A stretch of DNA of 64,000 nucleotides from Aliishimia sp963721175 (GCA_963721175.1 CAVRIG010000001.1:62001-126000), one strand, 5' to 3'; positions 18,147 through 27,831 are shown, numbered from the stretch's first letter. Translations and numbers: made by a program. The notes: generated by a model from the letters alone, not told the origin.

Positions 18147-18942
18147 TCAGGTCCACACCTGGTACGGGTCGGGCAGGGGAATCGCCTGCAGAAGCTCCCG
18201 CGTGTAGTCGGTTGCCGGACTGTCGAACAGCGCGGCCGTCTCGCGATCCTCCACGATTTCGCCGTCATGCAGCACGAGGACCCGGTTGCAGAGCCGCCGG
18301 ATCACCGACAGGTCATGGCTGATGAAGGCCAGCGTCAGTCCCAGCTCCCGGACGAGGTCGCCGAGGAGGTTCAGCACCTGCGCCTGCGAAGAGACATCGA
18401 GGCCCGAGACGATCTCGTCGGCCAGGATGAAGTCGGGCCGCAGCGCGATCGCCCGGGCGATGCCCACGCGCTGGCGCTGTCCCCTGAGAGTTCGTGCGGG
18501 TAACGTGTCGCGAAGCCGCGCGGCAAGCCGACCATGTCCAGCGCCTCGCGCCATGCGCGCGTCCGGCTGCTTCGATGCCGTGCAGGTGCAGGGGCCCGGC
18601 GATGATCCCGCCGACACGCCGGCGCGGGTTGAGCGAGGACATCGGATCCTGGAAGATCATCTGGAACCGCCGGCGCATCGGGCGCAACGCGTCTTCGGTC
18701 AGATGCGTGATGTCGGTGCCGTCGAAGGTGATGCTGCCGCGGGTGGGCTCCAGCAGCCGCAGCATGGCGCGCCCCAGGGTGGATTTGCCCGATCCCGAGC
18801 CGCCGACGATGCCGAGGACGGCGCCTTCGGGCACGTCGAAGGTCAGACCCTTGAGGATTTCGATCCGCGGCGCGCGTCCCACCAGCGGCTTGCGCGTCAT
18901 GTCGGGCAGGGAGAGGTCCAGGTCCTGGATCCGGTACATCAT
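18147..18942 (-). pseudogene. peptide-type ABC transporter ATP-binding protein (DppF-like), frameshifted
   Basis: The frame from ATG 18942 gives Walker A in IVGGSGSGKSTLGRAML, Q-loop MIFQDPMSSLNPRRRVG and then loses its frame near 18560. A second frame holds EALDMVGLPRGFATRYPHEL. A third, from about 18490, gives the signature QRQRVGIARAIALRP, Walker B ILADEIVSGLDVS and the switch AFISHDLSVIRRL down to the stop at 18147. All catalytic motifs survive, so one or two single-base errors are the simplest reading. It is the last gene of the importer operon and overlaps the previous gene by four bases. Confidence 0.8.
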
Positions 18943-19811
18943 CCTCCGGCCCGCCTTGCGTCATGCTGCCGGATCTCCTCTTCGACCGCCGCGATCACCT
19001 GCGCCGGCACGGGCATAAGGCTGCCGGCGGGATCGGTGTATTTCGGTGTCGCGGCCAGGAGGGCGGCGGAATAGGGGTGGATTGGATGGACGAAGAACCG
19101 GTGCATCGCCGCGTCCTCCACCACCTTGCCGGCGTAGAGGACCGAGAGCGTGCTGCAGACCTTGGAGACGACGCCGAGATCGTGGGTGACGAACAGGAGC
19201 GCGGTGTCGTGGCGGGCCTGCATCTCGGCGATGAGGCGCAGCACCTGCTTCTGGACCGTCACGTCGAGCGCGGTCGTGGGTTCGTCGGCGATGATCAGCT
19301 TGGGCTCGGCCGCGAAGGCGGAGGCGATCAGGACGCGCTGGCGCATGCCGCCCGAAAGTTCGTGCGGATAGCTGCGCATGACGCGGGCCGGGTCGGGGAT
19401 TCGCACCTCGTCCAGCAGCTCCAGCGCGCGGGTGCGCGCGGCGGCGCGGCTCCAGCCCAGGATGTCCACGAGACGGCGGGTGATCTGCTGCCCGATGCGC
19501 CGCGACGGGTTGAGGGCGGTCAGCGGGTCCTGCGGGATCAGCGCGGCCTCGGCCCCGATGCGCCTGCGCCGTTCCGCGGGCGGCAGGGTCAGCAGGTCGA
19601 CGCCACCCAGCCAGATCCCGCCGCGCGTGATCCGGAGCGCGCGGGGCAGGGTGCCCAGAACCGCCTTGCCGATCATCGACTTGCCCGCCCCGGATTCGCC
19701 GACGAGGGCATGGACTTGACCTGCCGCCACGGTCAGCGACACAGAGCGCAGGATCGGCGTGCCGGAAGCGAGCCGGACATCGAGGTTCCGGATCCTGAGA
19801 TAGTCGGTCAT
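18939..19811 (-). CDS. peptide-type ABC transporter ATP-binding protein (DppD-like)
   Basis: A 290-residue ATPase with Walker A (VGESGAGKSMIGKAVLG), Q-loop (LIPQDPLTALNPSRRIG), signature (YPHELSGGMRQRVLIASAFA), Walker B (LIIADEPTTALDVT) and switch His (LFVTHDLGVVSKV). The tail VHPIHPYSAALLAATPKY is the region found in Opp/Dpp ATPases, though shorter than usual and without the Cys-rich zinc-like motif. It powers import with the DppF-like partner. ATGA overlaps at both ends couple it to its neighbours. Confidence 0.9.
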   Translation of the reverse strand: MTDYLRIRNLDVRLASGTPILRSVSLTVAAGQVHALVGESGAGKSMIGKAVLGTLPRALRITRGGIWLGGVDLLTLPPAERRRRIGAEAALIPQDPLTALNPSRRIGQQITRRLVDILGWSRAAARTRALELLDEVRIPDPARVMRSYPHELSGGMRQRVLIASAFAAEPKLIIADEPTTALDVTVQKQVLRLIAEMQARHDTALLFVTHDLGVVSKVCSTLSVLYAGKVVEDAAMHRFFVHPIHPYSAALLAATPKYTDPAGSLMPVPAQVIAAVEEEIRQHDARRAGG

Positions 19812-20660
19812 CGCAGCACCGGGTCGAAGCGTTCCTTCAGCCCCTCGCCGAGCTGGCTGAAGCTGAGGACGGTGAGGAAGAGCGTGACGAGCGGGAAGAC
19901 CAGCACCCACCAGGCCTGGTGCACGGAAGTGCGGCCCTCGGCGATCATGCCGCCCCAGGTCGGGCTGTCGGTGGAGATCGAGAGGTTCACGAAGGAGAGG
20001 ATCGCCTCCACGATCACCGCGATGCCGAATTCCAGCGTCAGGAGCGCCACGATCGTGGGCAGGACGTTGGGCAGGATCTCCCGCAGCATGGTGCCGAGCC
20101 GGCTGTGCCCGGCGACCTGGGCGGAGGCCACGAAATCCATCGCGGATTGGGTCATCGCCTCGGCCCGGATCACGCGCGCGAAGCGGGTCCAGTCGATGAT
20201 CACGATGGCGATGATGATCGACGTGAGGCCGGGGCCCAGCACTGCAATCAGGAGGATGGCGAAGAGCACCGGCGGGAAGGCCATCCAGATGTCGACGAGC
20301 CGGCTGATGACGAGGTCCCACCAGCCGCGGTAGTAGCCGGCGACCAGGCCCAGCGTCGCGCCGATGAGGCACGTGAGCGTACCGGCGGTCAGCGCCACGA
20401 TCAGCGCCAGGCGCGCGCCGTGCAGGATGCGGCTGAGCACGTCGCGGCCGAGGGAGTCGGTGCCCAGCAGGTAGCCGGGCTCGGCTCCCGCCATCCAGAA
20501 GGGCGGCATCCGGCCGAGGAAGAGGTCCTGCGCCAGCGGATCCTTCGGCGCGATCACCGGCGCGAGGAGGGCGGCCAGCGAAGAGCAGGGTCAGCCATCC
20601 GCCCGAGAGCCACAGGCGCAGGCCCAGGGGCCGCCGCACCTCGCCGCGCGCGTCACGCAT
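19808..20660 (-). CDS. peptide-type ABC transporter permease (DppC-like), one frameshift near 20580
   Basis: From about 20570 down, the protein reads APKDPLAQDLFLGRMPPFW, LLGTDSLGRDVLSRILHGAR (the DppC hallmark), five membrane helices and the ATPase-contact loop ASAQVAGHSRLGTMLREILP. The upstream piece RDARGEVRRPLGLRLWLSGG starts at ATG 20660, which overlaps the DppB stop, but a single-base change near 20580 puts it in another frame. The likely native protein is therefore about 283 residues with one more N-terminal helix. If the frameshift is real, the shorter ATG at 20557 would give an N-terminally clipped protein. Confidence 0.85.
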
Positions 20661-21663
20661 GCCGAAGCCGCGGGTTGAGGACGACATAGAGCATGTCCAC
20701 GGCGAGATTGACGAAGGTGAAGAGCGCCGCGAAGAGGATCACGATCCCCTGGATCAGCGGCAGGTCGCGGTTGATCACGGCGTCGATGGCCATGTTGCCG
20801 AGGCCCTCGTAGGAGAAGAGCCGTTCGATGATTACGGTGCCGCCGATCAGGAAGGTGAATTGCACGCCGACCAGTGTCAGGGTCGGCAGGACGGCGTTGG
20901 GCAGGGCCTCGCGCAGGATCACGTGCGTCTCGCCGTAGCCCTTGGTGCGGGCGAGGGTGACGTAGTCGAGATGCATGGTTTCCTTCAGCGACTGCTTCAG
21001 GAGTTGCGCGATGATCGCGGCGAGCGGGATCGCCAGCGCCAGGGCGGGCATGAACATGTGGCCGATCAGGTCGGCGATGACATCGAAGCGCAGGCGCAGG
21101 AACGCCTCGAAGAGCAGGAAATTCGTGGTGAAGTCGATATCCAGCGACGGCGAGATGCGCCCCGAGATGTGGAACACCGGCCAGAGGACACCGAAGACCA
21201 GAATCAGCACCAGCCCCCAGAGGAAATCGGGGACCGACAGGGCCACGCCGGAGGTCACGTCAAGCGCGCCTTCGGTCCGGGTCTCGCGGAACCGCGTGCC
21301 GAGCAGAGCCAGGGTCCCGCCCAGCAGCACGGCCATCACGAGTGCGACGATCGAGAGTTCCAGCGTGGCGGGCAGGCGGTCGAGAACCAGTTTCGCCACG
21401 GGCTGGCGCAGCGAGATCGACTGGCCGAAATCGCCCTGCAGCACGCCGCCGGCCCAGATCACGAACTGCTCGAAGATCGACTTGTCGAGGCCGTATTGCG
21501 CCTGCAGGCGCGCGATGTCGTCTTCGGTGGCGCCGGGCGGCAGCATCATCGCGATGGGGTTTCCGGGCACCACGCGGATCACGACGAAGACGATCACCGC
21601 CACGCCGAAAAGCGTGACGGCGGTGGTCAGTATACGGATGAGTATGGTGCGCAGGAGGGTCAT
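20653..21663 (-). CDS. peptide-type ABC transporter permease (DppB-like)
   Basis: A 336-residue inner-membrane protein with six predicted helices. The N-terminal IRILTTAVTLFGVAVIVFVV, then RVVPGNPIAMMLPPGATEDD and GLDKSIFEQFVIWAGGVLQG, are typical of DppB/OppB. The EAA-type loop TLARTKGYGETHVILREALP contacts the ATPases. It forms the channel with the DppC-like permease. It starts 57 bases after the binding-protein stop. Intact. Confidence 0.9.
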   Translation of the reverse strand: MTLLRTILIRILTTAVTLFGVAVIVFVVIRVVPGNPIAMMLPPGATEDDIARLQAQYGLDKSIFEQFVIWAGGVLQGDFGQSISLRQPVAKLVLDRLPATLELSIVALVMAVLLGGTLALLGTRFRETRTEGALDVTSGVALSVPDFLWGLVLILVFGVLWPVFHISGRISPSLDIDFTTNFLLFEAFLRLRFDVIADLIGHMFMPALALAIPLAAIIAQLLKQSLKETMHLDYVTLARTKGYGETHVILREALPNAVLPTLTLVGVQFTFLIGGTVIIERLFSYEGLGNMAIDAVINRDLPLIQGIVILFAALFTFVNLAVDMLYVVLNPRLRHA

Positions 21664-21719
21664 CGCATGTCCGGCGGGCGAGGGCGGGGCCAGCCAAGGC
21701 CGGCCCCGGCGTCAGGCCC

Positions 21720-23246
21720 TTAGGCGCGGGTCATCAGGTGCGGCAGCAGCGCGCCGGAGCGGTGCGGCGTCACCTTCACGCCCGAGACATGCAGGATCGG
21801 CTGCACATATTGCAAAAGCGGGATCACCTCGGCGTTCTCGGCGACGTGGCGGTCCACCTCCTTCCAGCCCGCGATGCGCTTGGCCTCGTCGGATTCGCCC
21901 CAGAGCGGCAGGATCATGTTGAAGGTGTCCTCGCCGTCCCACACCGAGTGGGGCGACGGGCCGAACATCGCAAAGCCGGTGGAGGTCGTGGGATCGCCCA
22001 CCGAATTGCCCCAGTTGTAGAAGGCGGCGGGCGCGAGCTGGTCGGCGGCGCGCAGTTCGTAATGCTTGGCGATCTCGTAGACCTCGATCTCCGCCTCGAT
22101 GCCGACGCGGCGCCAGAGCCCGACGATGGCCTGCACCATCTCGTAATCCTTGGGCTTGAAGCCGCGGGTGGTCTGGATCTTGAAGCTCACCGGGTTGTCG
22201 GGGCCATAGCCGGAGTCCGCCAGCAGCTTCTTCGACAGTTCGGGGTCGTATGGAACCGCGATGCTGGCGTCGTAGGCCACGTAATCCGGTGTCTGCAACG
22301 TGTCGATCGGCACGCCGTAGCCGGAGAGCAGGCGGTCGATGATCTGTTGCTTGTCGATGGCATGTGCCGCTGCCTTCCGCACGTTGGGATCTGTCATCAC
22401 GTCGATGTCGTTGAGGAAGATCATCCCGATATCCGAGATGGGCGCCGACGTGCCCTCGATCCCGTCCTTGGCCTTGAGGCGGTCGAACTCCTCGTAAGGC
22501 ACCTCCAGCGTGACGTGGGAATTGCCGGATTCAATCTCCGCCACGCGGCTTGCGGCATCGGTCACGAACTTGAGGGTCACGGTCTTGAACTCGGGCGCGC
22601 CGCCCCAGTAATTCTCGTTCGCCTTCAGCCGCACGAAGGCGTTGCGCTCGAACCTGTCGACCATGTAGGGGCCGGAGCCGATGGGCGCCTCCTCGAAGCC
22701 TTCGGGGCCGACCTCCTCGTAGTACTTCTTGGGCAGGACATATCCGGTCAGGAACGACATCCACTTGAAGAAGGTGGGTTCGAATTCCGGCATGTCGGCG
22801 GTCACGCGGTTGCCGTCGGCCTGAATGTTGGTGACCTTGCCCCAGATGAACTGGATCGGGTTGCCGGTCTCCGGATTGCCGGCCCGCTCCAGCGACCAGG
22901 CGACGTCCTCGGCGGTCAGCGGATCGCCATTGTGCCATGTCACGCCCTCGCGCACGTCCATCCAGATCGAGGAATTGTCGTCGCTCCACCCGTAATCGGT
23001 GATGATCCCGGAGCCGAAGCTGAGATCCGGGTTCTGCGGGATGTAGAGGTCGAAAACCGACTGGTAGAAGCCCTGGATCGTCGGGTTGACCGCGGAGGGG
23101 CCCACCGTCGGGTCCCAGCTGGGCAGGTTGACGTTGTAGGCGATGATCAGTTCGTCGATCTCCTGCGCAAGGACGGGTGTGCCGAGCGTCGTCATCGCCA
23201 CGACCGCGGTCGTCGATTTGAGCAGGTGTCTCCTGGACAGTTTCAT
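21720..23246 (-). CDS. periplasmic ABC substrate-binding protein, peptide/SBP family 5
   Basis: A 508-residue binding protein that starts at ATG 23246 with AGGGAGAA upstream. SRRHLLKS opens a Tat-like signal peptide ending TPVLAQ. SBP family 5 features are DLSFGSGIITDYGW, WMDVREGVTWHNGDPLTAED, and IGSGPYMVDRFERNAFVRLK. Such proteins bind peptides, but many family members bind other amines, sugars or opines. The ligand is unknown. The neighbouring flavoprotein and cyclase suggest a small organic compound rather than a true dipeptide. Confidence 0.9.
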   Translation of the reverse strand: MKLSRRHLLKSTTAVVAMTTLGTPVLAQEIDELIIAYNVNLPSWDPTVGPSAVNPTIQGFYQSVFDLYIPQNPDLSFGSGIITDYGWSDDNSSIWMDVREGVTWHNGDPLTAEDVAWSLERAGNPETGNPIQFIWGKVTNIQADGNRVTADMPEFEPTFFKWMSFLTGYVLPKKYYEEVGPEGFEEAPIGSGPYMVDRFERNAFVRLKANENYWGGAPEFKTVTLKFVTDAASRVAEIESGNSHVTLEVPYEEFDRLKAKDGIEGTSAPISDIGMIFLNDIDVMTDPNVRKAAAHAIDKQQIIDRLLSGYGVPIDTLQTPDYVAYDASIAVPYDPELSKKLLADSGYGPDNPVSFKIQTTRGFKPKDYEMVQAIVGLWRRVGIEAEIEVYEIAKHYELRAADQLAPAAFYNWGNSVGDPTTSTGFAMFGPSPHSVWDGEDTFNMILPLWGESDEAKRIAGWKEVDRHVAENAEVIPLLQYVQPILHVSGVKVTPHRSGALLPHLMTRA

Positions 23247-23272
23247 GATGTTCTCCCTGGTTTTGCTTTTGG

Positions 23273-24844
23273 TTATCTGATGCCGGCCAGTTTTCTGGCC
23301 AGAAACGTGCCGGAACCCGCACCTGCGCCGGCGCCCGGCCAGACGGCGGCGCCGGTGTGGTAGAGGTTCTTGATCGGCGTGGTGCCGTCCGCGTATCCGC
23401 GGGCCGGACGGTTCATGAAATGCTGGTGCAGGTGGTGGGACCCACAGATCTGGTCGCCGCCCACCAGGTTCGGATTGTCGACCTCCAGCATCTCCGGCGT
23501 CACGATGTGGCGGCCGAGGATGCGCCCGCGGGTGCCCGGGGCATAGCGTTCGAGCATGTCGAGGACGCGGGCCGCGAAGGGCTCGGCCGCCTCGGGCCAG
23601 GTCTCGGCGGTGATCGTGCCACCGGCGTCGCCCCGGATCGTGCCGGGCACCATGCGGACCTGCAGCCAGAGCACGTGCTTGCCTTCGGGCGCGCGGGTTG
23701 GATCGACGACGGTGGGTTGGCCGCAGACGACCACCGGCTCGTCGGGCAGCAGCCCGGCCTGCGCCTGGGCATAGGTGCGCGCCATCTGGTCGAGCGACGG
23801 GGCGAGGTGGACATAGGCGAAGCGCTTCAGCTCCGGCGCGGTCCAGTCGGGCAGTCCGTCCAGCGCGAGGTGGATCATCATGGTGCCGGGCGCGTGGGTG
23901 AAGCTCCGCATGGCGCGGTCGTGGGCGCGGTCCCCGGTGGCGCCGGTCAGCCGGGCAAGCGCCGAAGGCGAGACGTTCGCGATCACCGCCTTGCCCGCAT
24001 CGACTTGGGTGCCGTCGGCCAGCGTGATGCCGGTGGCGCGGCCGGAGTCGTGCCGGATTGTGGTGACGTTGGAATTGCAATGGATCACGCCGCCCTGCGC
24101 CTCGATCATGCCGGTCATGGCCCGGATCATGGTATCCGCGCCGCCCTGGCCCAGGACCATGCCGAAGGCCTGGCCGGCCATCGCTTCGAGGTACGGAAAA
24201 ACCGCCCCACCGGCGATGTCGGGCGCGAAATCGAGATGCATGCCCCAGGCGCCAAGGGTGGCCTTCACATGGTCGCTGTCGAAGGTCTGGTCCAGCCAGG
24301 CACGCGAGGACATCATCAGGAAGCGCGCGAGGTCGAGCGTGCCGCCGCCGCCCCGTTTGCGCCACATCTTCCACCCCATGCCGGACGCCGCGCGCAAGGT
24401 CATCTGGGTGCCGAGGACCGACAGGATCGCTTCGGCTTCGCCGGGGAAGCCGTCCGACAGCTCGGCCCACGTCGACGCATCGGCCTCGGAGAAGCCGCGC
24501 ACCCGGGCGGTGGTCAGCGCGCGGTCGTTGGAGATCCCGAGCCAGCGGCCATCGGGAAAGACCGAGGCGAAGGGATTGCCCGTGGGCGCGAAGGCCAGCC
24601 CGTGTCTGGCGAGTTCGGCGCCATGTTCGGTGTGGAAGGCAGAGCCTGCAAAGAGCGACAGGTTCATCGCACCCCAGTCGTGGCGGAAGCCGGGGAGGGT
24701 GTATTCGCCGGTCTTCACGGCCCCGCCCGGTTCGGCCGCCTGCTCGAAGATCGCGACCTTCCAGCCCCGGGAGCCGAGGATGCACGCGCAGGCCAGCGAA
24801 TTGTGGCCCGCTCCGATGATCACGGCGTCCGGTGTGTCATTCAT
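23273..24844 (-). CDS. FAD-dependent NAD(P)/phytoene desaturase-family oxidoreductase
   Basis: A 523-residue flavoprotein that starts at ATG 24844. The dinucleotide site is AVIIGAGHNSLACACILGSRG followed by VAIFEQAAEPGGAVKTGEYT, the phytoene-desaturase pattern. The C-terminal FAD motif is YHTGAAVWPGAGAGAGSGTF. These enzymes oxidise or isomerise small lipophilic or amine substrates; many bacterial members have no known substrate. It is the promoter-proximal gene of the leftward importer operon, 26 bases before the binding protein. A paralogue (25761-27323) lies in the divergent operon. Confidence 0.88.
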   Translation of the reverse strand: MNDTPDAVIIGAGHNSLACACILGSRGWKVAIFEQAAEPGGAVKTGEYTLPGFRHDWGAMNLSLFAGSAFHTEHGAELARHGLAFAPTGNPFASVFPDGRWLGISNDRALTTARVRGFSEADASTWAELSDGFPGEAEAILSVLGTQMTLRAASGMGWKMWRKRGGGGTLDLARFLMMSSRAWLDQTFDSDHVKATLGAWGMHLDFAPDIAGGAVFPYLEAMAGQAFGMVLGQGGADTMIRAMTGMIEAQGGVIHCNSNVTTIRHDSGRATGITLADGTQVDAGKAVIANVSPSALARLTGATGDRAHDRAMRSFTHAPGTMMIHLALDGLPDWTAPELKRFAYVHLAPSLDQMARTYAQAQAGLLPDEPVVVCGQPTVVDPTRAPEGKHVLWLQVRMVPGTIRGDAGGTITAETWPEAAEPFAARVLDMLERYAPGTRGRILGRHIVTPEMLEVDNPNLVGGDQICGSHHLHQHFMNRPARGYADGTTPIKNLYHTGAAVWPGAGAGAGSGTFLARKLAGIR

Positions 24845-24964
24845 TGCCGACGTGCACTCCCCTGCACAAGATAATTGCAAATGCATATAATCATGTCTAG
24901 CGTTTGTTCCGTACGCGGCCGCGCTGCACGAAGTCAGAAACGGGGAAAAGAGGGAGACAAGGCG
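24845..24964. promoter_or_regulatory. divergent promoter region with inverted repeat
   Basis: The only gap between the two divergent catabolic operons is 120 bases. For the rightward operon TATAAT at 24886-24891 has TGCACA 17 bases upstream (24863-24868), a plausible sigma-70 pair. GTGCA at 24852-24856 and TGCAC at 24863-24867 form an inverted repeat across six bases that overlaps this -35 element, so it could be an operator. The regulator gene is not in sight. Confidence 0.45.
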
Positions 24965-25756
24965 ATGAGCGCACAGGAATTGGTCAGCAACCTGGGGGCC
25001 ATGCTGGCCTCCGGCGGTATCGAGGTGGTGGACTGCTCGGGCGTGCTGGGGCCCGACACGCCGATTCTGCAACTGCCGCCGGATTTCGCCAAGAACACGC
25101 CCAAGGTGGAGATCCACAAGATCTCCGAATACGATGAGGACGGCCCGTTCTTCGCCTGGAACTGGATGGTGCTGGGCGAGCATTCGGGCACCCATTTCGA
25201 CGCGCCGCATCACTGGGTCACCGGAAAGGATTATCCGGACGGCTATACCGACAGCTTGGACGTGCAGCGGCTGGTGGCGCCGGTCAACGTCATCGACTGC
25301 TCCAAGCAGGCCGCGGAGGACGAGGATTTCCTGCTGACCGCCGACGGCGTGAAGGCGTGGGAAGCCGAGCATGGCGAGATCGGTGCGGGCGAATGGGTCG
25401 TGATGCGGACCGATTGGGACAAGCGCGCCGATGACGAGGCGAAGTTCCTCAACGCCGACGACACCGGCCCGCATTCGCCGGGGCCTACGCCTGACTGCAT
25501 CGAATATCTGCTGGGCCGCAAGATCGTCGGCTGGGGCACGCAATGCATCGGCACCGACGCGGGTCAGGCCGGGGGGATGGAGCCGCCGTTCCCGGCGCAC
25601 AACCTGCTGCACCGGGACAATTGCTTTGGCCTCGCGTCGCTCGCCAATCTCGACAAGCTGCCGCCGAAGGGCGCGATCCTGATTGCGGCGCCGCTGAAGA
25701 TCCGGAACGGCACCGGCAGCCCGATCCGCGCGCTGGCGCTGGTGCCCAAGGGTTAA
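24965..25756 (+). CDS. cyclase family protein (kynurenine formamidase-like fold)
   Basis: A 263-residue metal-dependent hydrolase of the cyclase family that starts at ATG 24965 after AGGGAGA. The metal-binding motif HSGTHFDAPHHWVTG is complete, with a further likely ligand in PPFPAHNLLHRDNCF. Known relatives include kynurenine formamidase and isatin hydrolase, which open N-formyl or lactam groups. The length is longer than KynB (about 210). It ends four bases before the next gene's GTG, so the two form an operon. Ring opening or amide hydrolysis of the imported compound is inference. Confidence 0.88.
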   Translation: MSAQELVSNLGAMLASGGIEVVDCSGVLGPDTPILQLPPDFAKNTPKVEIHKISEYDEDGPFFAWNWMVLGEHSGTHFDAPHHWVTGKDYPDGYTDSLDVQRLVAPVNVIDCSKQAAEDEDFLLTADGVKAWEAEHGEIGAGEWVVMRTDWDKRADDEAKFLNADDTGPHSPGPTPDCIEYLLGRKIVGWGTQCIGTDAGQAGGMEPPFPAHNLLHRDNCFGLASLANLDKLPPKGAILIAAPLKIRNGTGSPIRALALVPKG

Positions 25757-25760
25757 CTCC

Positions 25761-27323
25761 GTGGCGGAGGTCGATCACCTGATCATCGGGTCGGGCATCA
25801 ACGCGCTGGTGGCCGCGGCGATGCTGTCGAAAAAGGGCGACAGGGTCCTGGTGATCGAACGCGAGGCGCATGTGGGCGGGTGCATGGTCACCTCCGACGA
25901 AGTTACTCTGCCCGGTTACCATCACGATGTGATGGCCGCGACTTTCGTGCTCTTCCTGACCGGGCCGGCTCATGAGGCGCTGGCGGGGGACCTGGCGCAG
26001 CATGGGCTCGAATTCTGCCATTCCGCGCATCCCACGGCAGTGCTGCGTCCGGACGGGTCGTCGCTGATTCTGACGATGGACCGCGCGGCGAATGTCGCGG
26101 CGTTCAATGCGCGGGCCGCCGGCGACGGGGATCAGCACGCCGCCGATGTGGGCGCGATCGAGCAGGATGCGGAGTTCCTGTTTGCGCTGCTGGGGCAGCC
26201 GCTCTGGTCGCGAAAGACGGTGGCGTTGTTGAGCAAGCGGGCGTGGAAGGTGGGTCTCGGCCCGCTCAAGGCCTGGTTCGGGGAGGCGATGGAGCCTGCG
26301 CGGGGATGGCTGGAAACGCGCTATGCCAGTCCGGAGGTTCAGGCGCTTTGGGCGCCGTGGGTTTTGCACACCGGGCTGACGCCCGAGGCAAGCTATGGCG
26401 GGCAGATGGCCCGGGTGATCGCCTTTGCGCTGGAGGCGGCGGGCGCGCCGGTGGTCAAGGGCGGGGCAGGGCAGGCGGCGGCGGCATTCCGGTCGCTGAT
26501 CGAGGCCAATGGCGGCCAGGTCCGCACGAGCTGCGCCGCGGCCCGGATCCTGGTGGAGAATGGCCGGGCGGTGGGCGTCCTCACGTCGGATCAGGAGCGC
26601 ATCACCGCCAAGAACGTGATTGCCAGCACGGCGCCGGGTCAGCTTTACGACGACCTGCTGGCGGGCGAGGACCTGCCCACGCCGCGGAAGAAGTTCCGAC
26701 ACGGGCGGGGAAACTTCCAGCTGCATTTCGCGCTGGACGGTCCGATCGACTGGGCCGCCGAGGGGTTGGAGGACGTGGCGCTCATCCATCTGGACGATAG
26801 CATCGATTCGGTTTCCAAATCCAGCAACGAGGCCGAGCGGGGGATGCTGCCGGAGGTGCCGACGATCTGCGTGGGTCAACCGCACCGCCTGGATCCGTCG
26901 CGCTGTCCCGAGGGCAAGGCGTTGCTGTGGTTGCAGATCCCGGACGCGCCGTCGGTGATCAAGGGGGATGCCGCGGGTGAGATCGAAACGTCCGCAGAAT
27001 GGACGGAAACGGTGCGCGAGGCGTTCGCCGATCGGATCGAGGCCATTGTCGCGAAGCATATCCGGAACTGGGCGCAGATCAGGTTGCGCCGCCGCGCGTA
27101 CTCGCCGGCCGATCTGGCGCGGATGAACGTCAACCTGGTGGGCGGCGATCCCTATGGCGGCGCCTGCACGCTCGATCAGTCGTTCGTCTGGCGGCCCTAC
27201 GCGGGGCAATCCAACAACGCCACGCCGATACGGAACCTGCACCATATCGGGGCGTCGACGCATCCCGGTCCGGGGCTGGGCGGTGGATCGGGGTTCAATC
27301 TGGCCAAGGAGCTGGGCGCGTGA
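25761..27323 (+). CDS. FAD-dependent phytoene desaturase-family oxidoreductase, second paralogue
   Basis: A 520-residue flavoprotein with a GTG start at 25761. The FAD motif HLIIGSGINALVAAAMLS is followed by VIEREAHVGGCMVTSDEVTL, and the C-terminal motif is IGASTHPGPGLGGGSGFNLA. TLDQSFVWRPYAG matches the equivalent LHQHFMNRP stretch of the leftward paralogue. The two proteins are the same length and align end to end, so they may form a heteromer or act on successive intermediates. It is cotranscribed with the cyclase. Confidence 0.88.
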   Translation: MAEVDHLIIGSGINALVAAAMLSKKGDRVLVIEREAHVGGCMVTSDEVTLPGYHHDVMAATFVLFLTGPAHEALAGDLAQHGLEFCHSAHPTAVLRPDGSSLILTMDRAANVAAFNARAAGDGDQHAADVGAIEQDAEFLFALLGQPLWSRKTVALLSKRAWKVGLGPLKAWFGEAMEPARGWLETRYASPEVQALWAPWVLHTGLTPEASYGGQMARVIAFALEAAGAPVVKGGAGQAAAAFRSLIEANGGQVRTSCAAARILVENGRAVGVLTSDQERITAKNVIASTAPGQLYDDLLAGEDLPTPRKKFRHGRGNFQLHFALDGPIDWAAEGLEDVALIHLDDSIDSVSKSSNEAERGMLPEVPTICVGQPHRLDPSRCPEGKALLWLQIPDAPSVIKGDAAGEIETSAEWTETVREAFADRIEAIVAKHIRNWAQIRLRRRAYSPADLARMNVNLVGGDPYGGACTLDQSFVWRPYAGQSNNATPIRNLHHIGASTHPGPGLGGGSGFNLAKELGA

Positions 27324-27426
27324 GTGAATTCCAGCGGCCGCGTGCACGACGTCTGATGTCGGTTTGTGGCCACATGGAAGGCCATGGTCAACGAACATTG
27401 CCACCGAAAATTCCAAGGAGAACCAG

Positions 27427-27831
27427 ATGAGCGTAGAGCGTATCAACCCAGACACGATGTATGACAGTCTCGCCTCCGGCTTTTCGCACGCGGCCGTCTC
27501 CGACGGTGGCCGGTTGCTGCACCTTGCCGGGCAGGTGGCCTGGGACAAGGATGGCAACCTGGTCGGTGCGGGCGACCTGGCCGCGCAGGCGCGGCAGTGT
27601 CTCGCCAACCTGGCCGAGGTGCTCGCCTCGCAAGGTGCGACCCCGGCTGACCTTGTTCGCATTCGTACCTACGTCGTCGACCATACGCCCGACAAGCTCG
27701 GCCCGGTCAGCGCGGAACTGATGGCCTTCTACGGGGATGCCACGCCCGCGCCGAATACCTGGATCGGCATTCCGGCACTGGCGCTGCCGGATTTCCTGAT
27801 CGAGATCGAGGGCACGGCGTTGCTGAAATGA
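27427..27831 (+). CDS. RidA family protein
   Basis: A 134-residue RidA/YjgF protein that starts at ATG 27427 with AAGGAGAA upstream. Family features are LLHLAGQVAWDKDGNLVG, QARQCLANLAEVL and the Arg-containing VRIRTYVVDHTPDKL, with the C-terminal LPDFLIEIEGTALLK. RidA proteins hydrolyse reactive enamine/imine intermediates to ketone and ammonia. Placed after two flavin oxidases, it would logically deal with imines they make. It follows the second flavoprotein by 103 bases on the same strand. Confidence 0.9.
   Translation: MSVERINPDTMYDSLASGFSHAAVSDGGRLLHLAGQVAWDKDGNLVGAGDLAAQARQCLANLAEVLASQGATPADLVRIRTYVVDHTPDKLGPVSAELMAFYGDATPAPNTWIGIPALALPDFLIEIEGTALLK

Noticed and set aside
18939..20687. 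A 582-codon minus frame suggesting a permease-ATPase fusion
   Set aside because: The N-terminal part is the DppC-like gene in the wrong frame after a one-base change near 20580. The ATPase has its own ATG at 19811 overlapping the permease stop.
21720..24785. A 1021-codon minus frame spanning flavoprotein DNA and the binding protein
   Set aside because: The first 500 codons are an out-of-frame reading of the flavoprotein gene. The binding protein has its own signal peptide, ATG 23246 and ribosome binding site.
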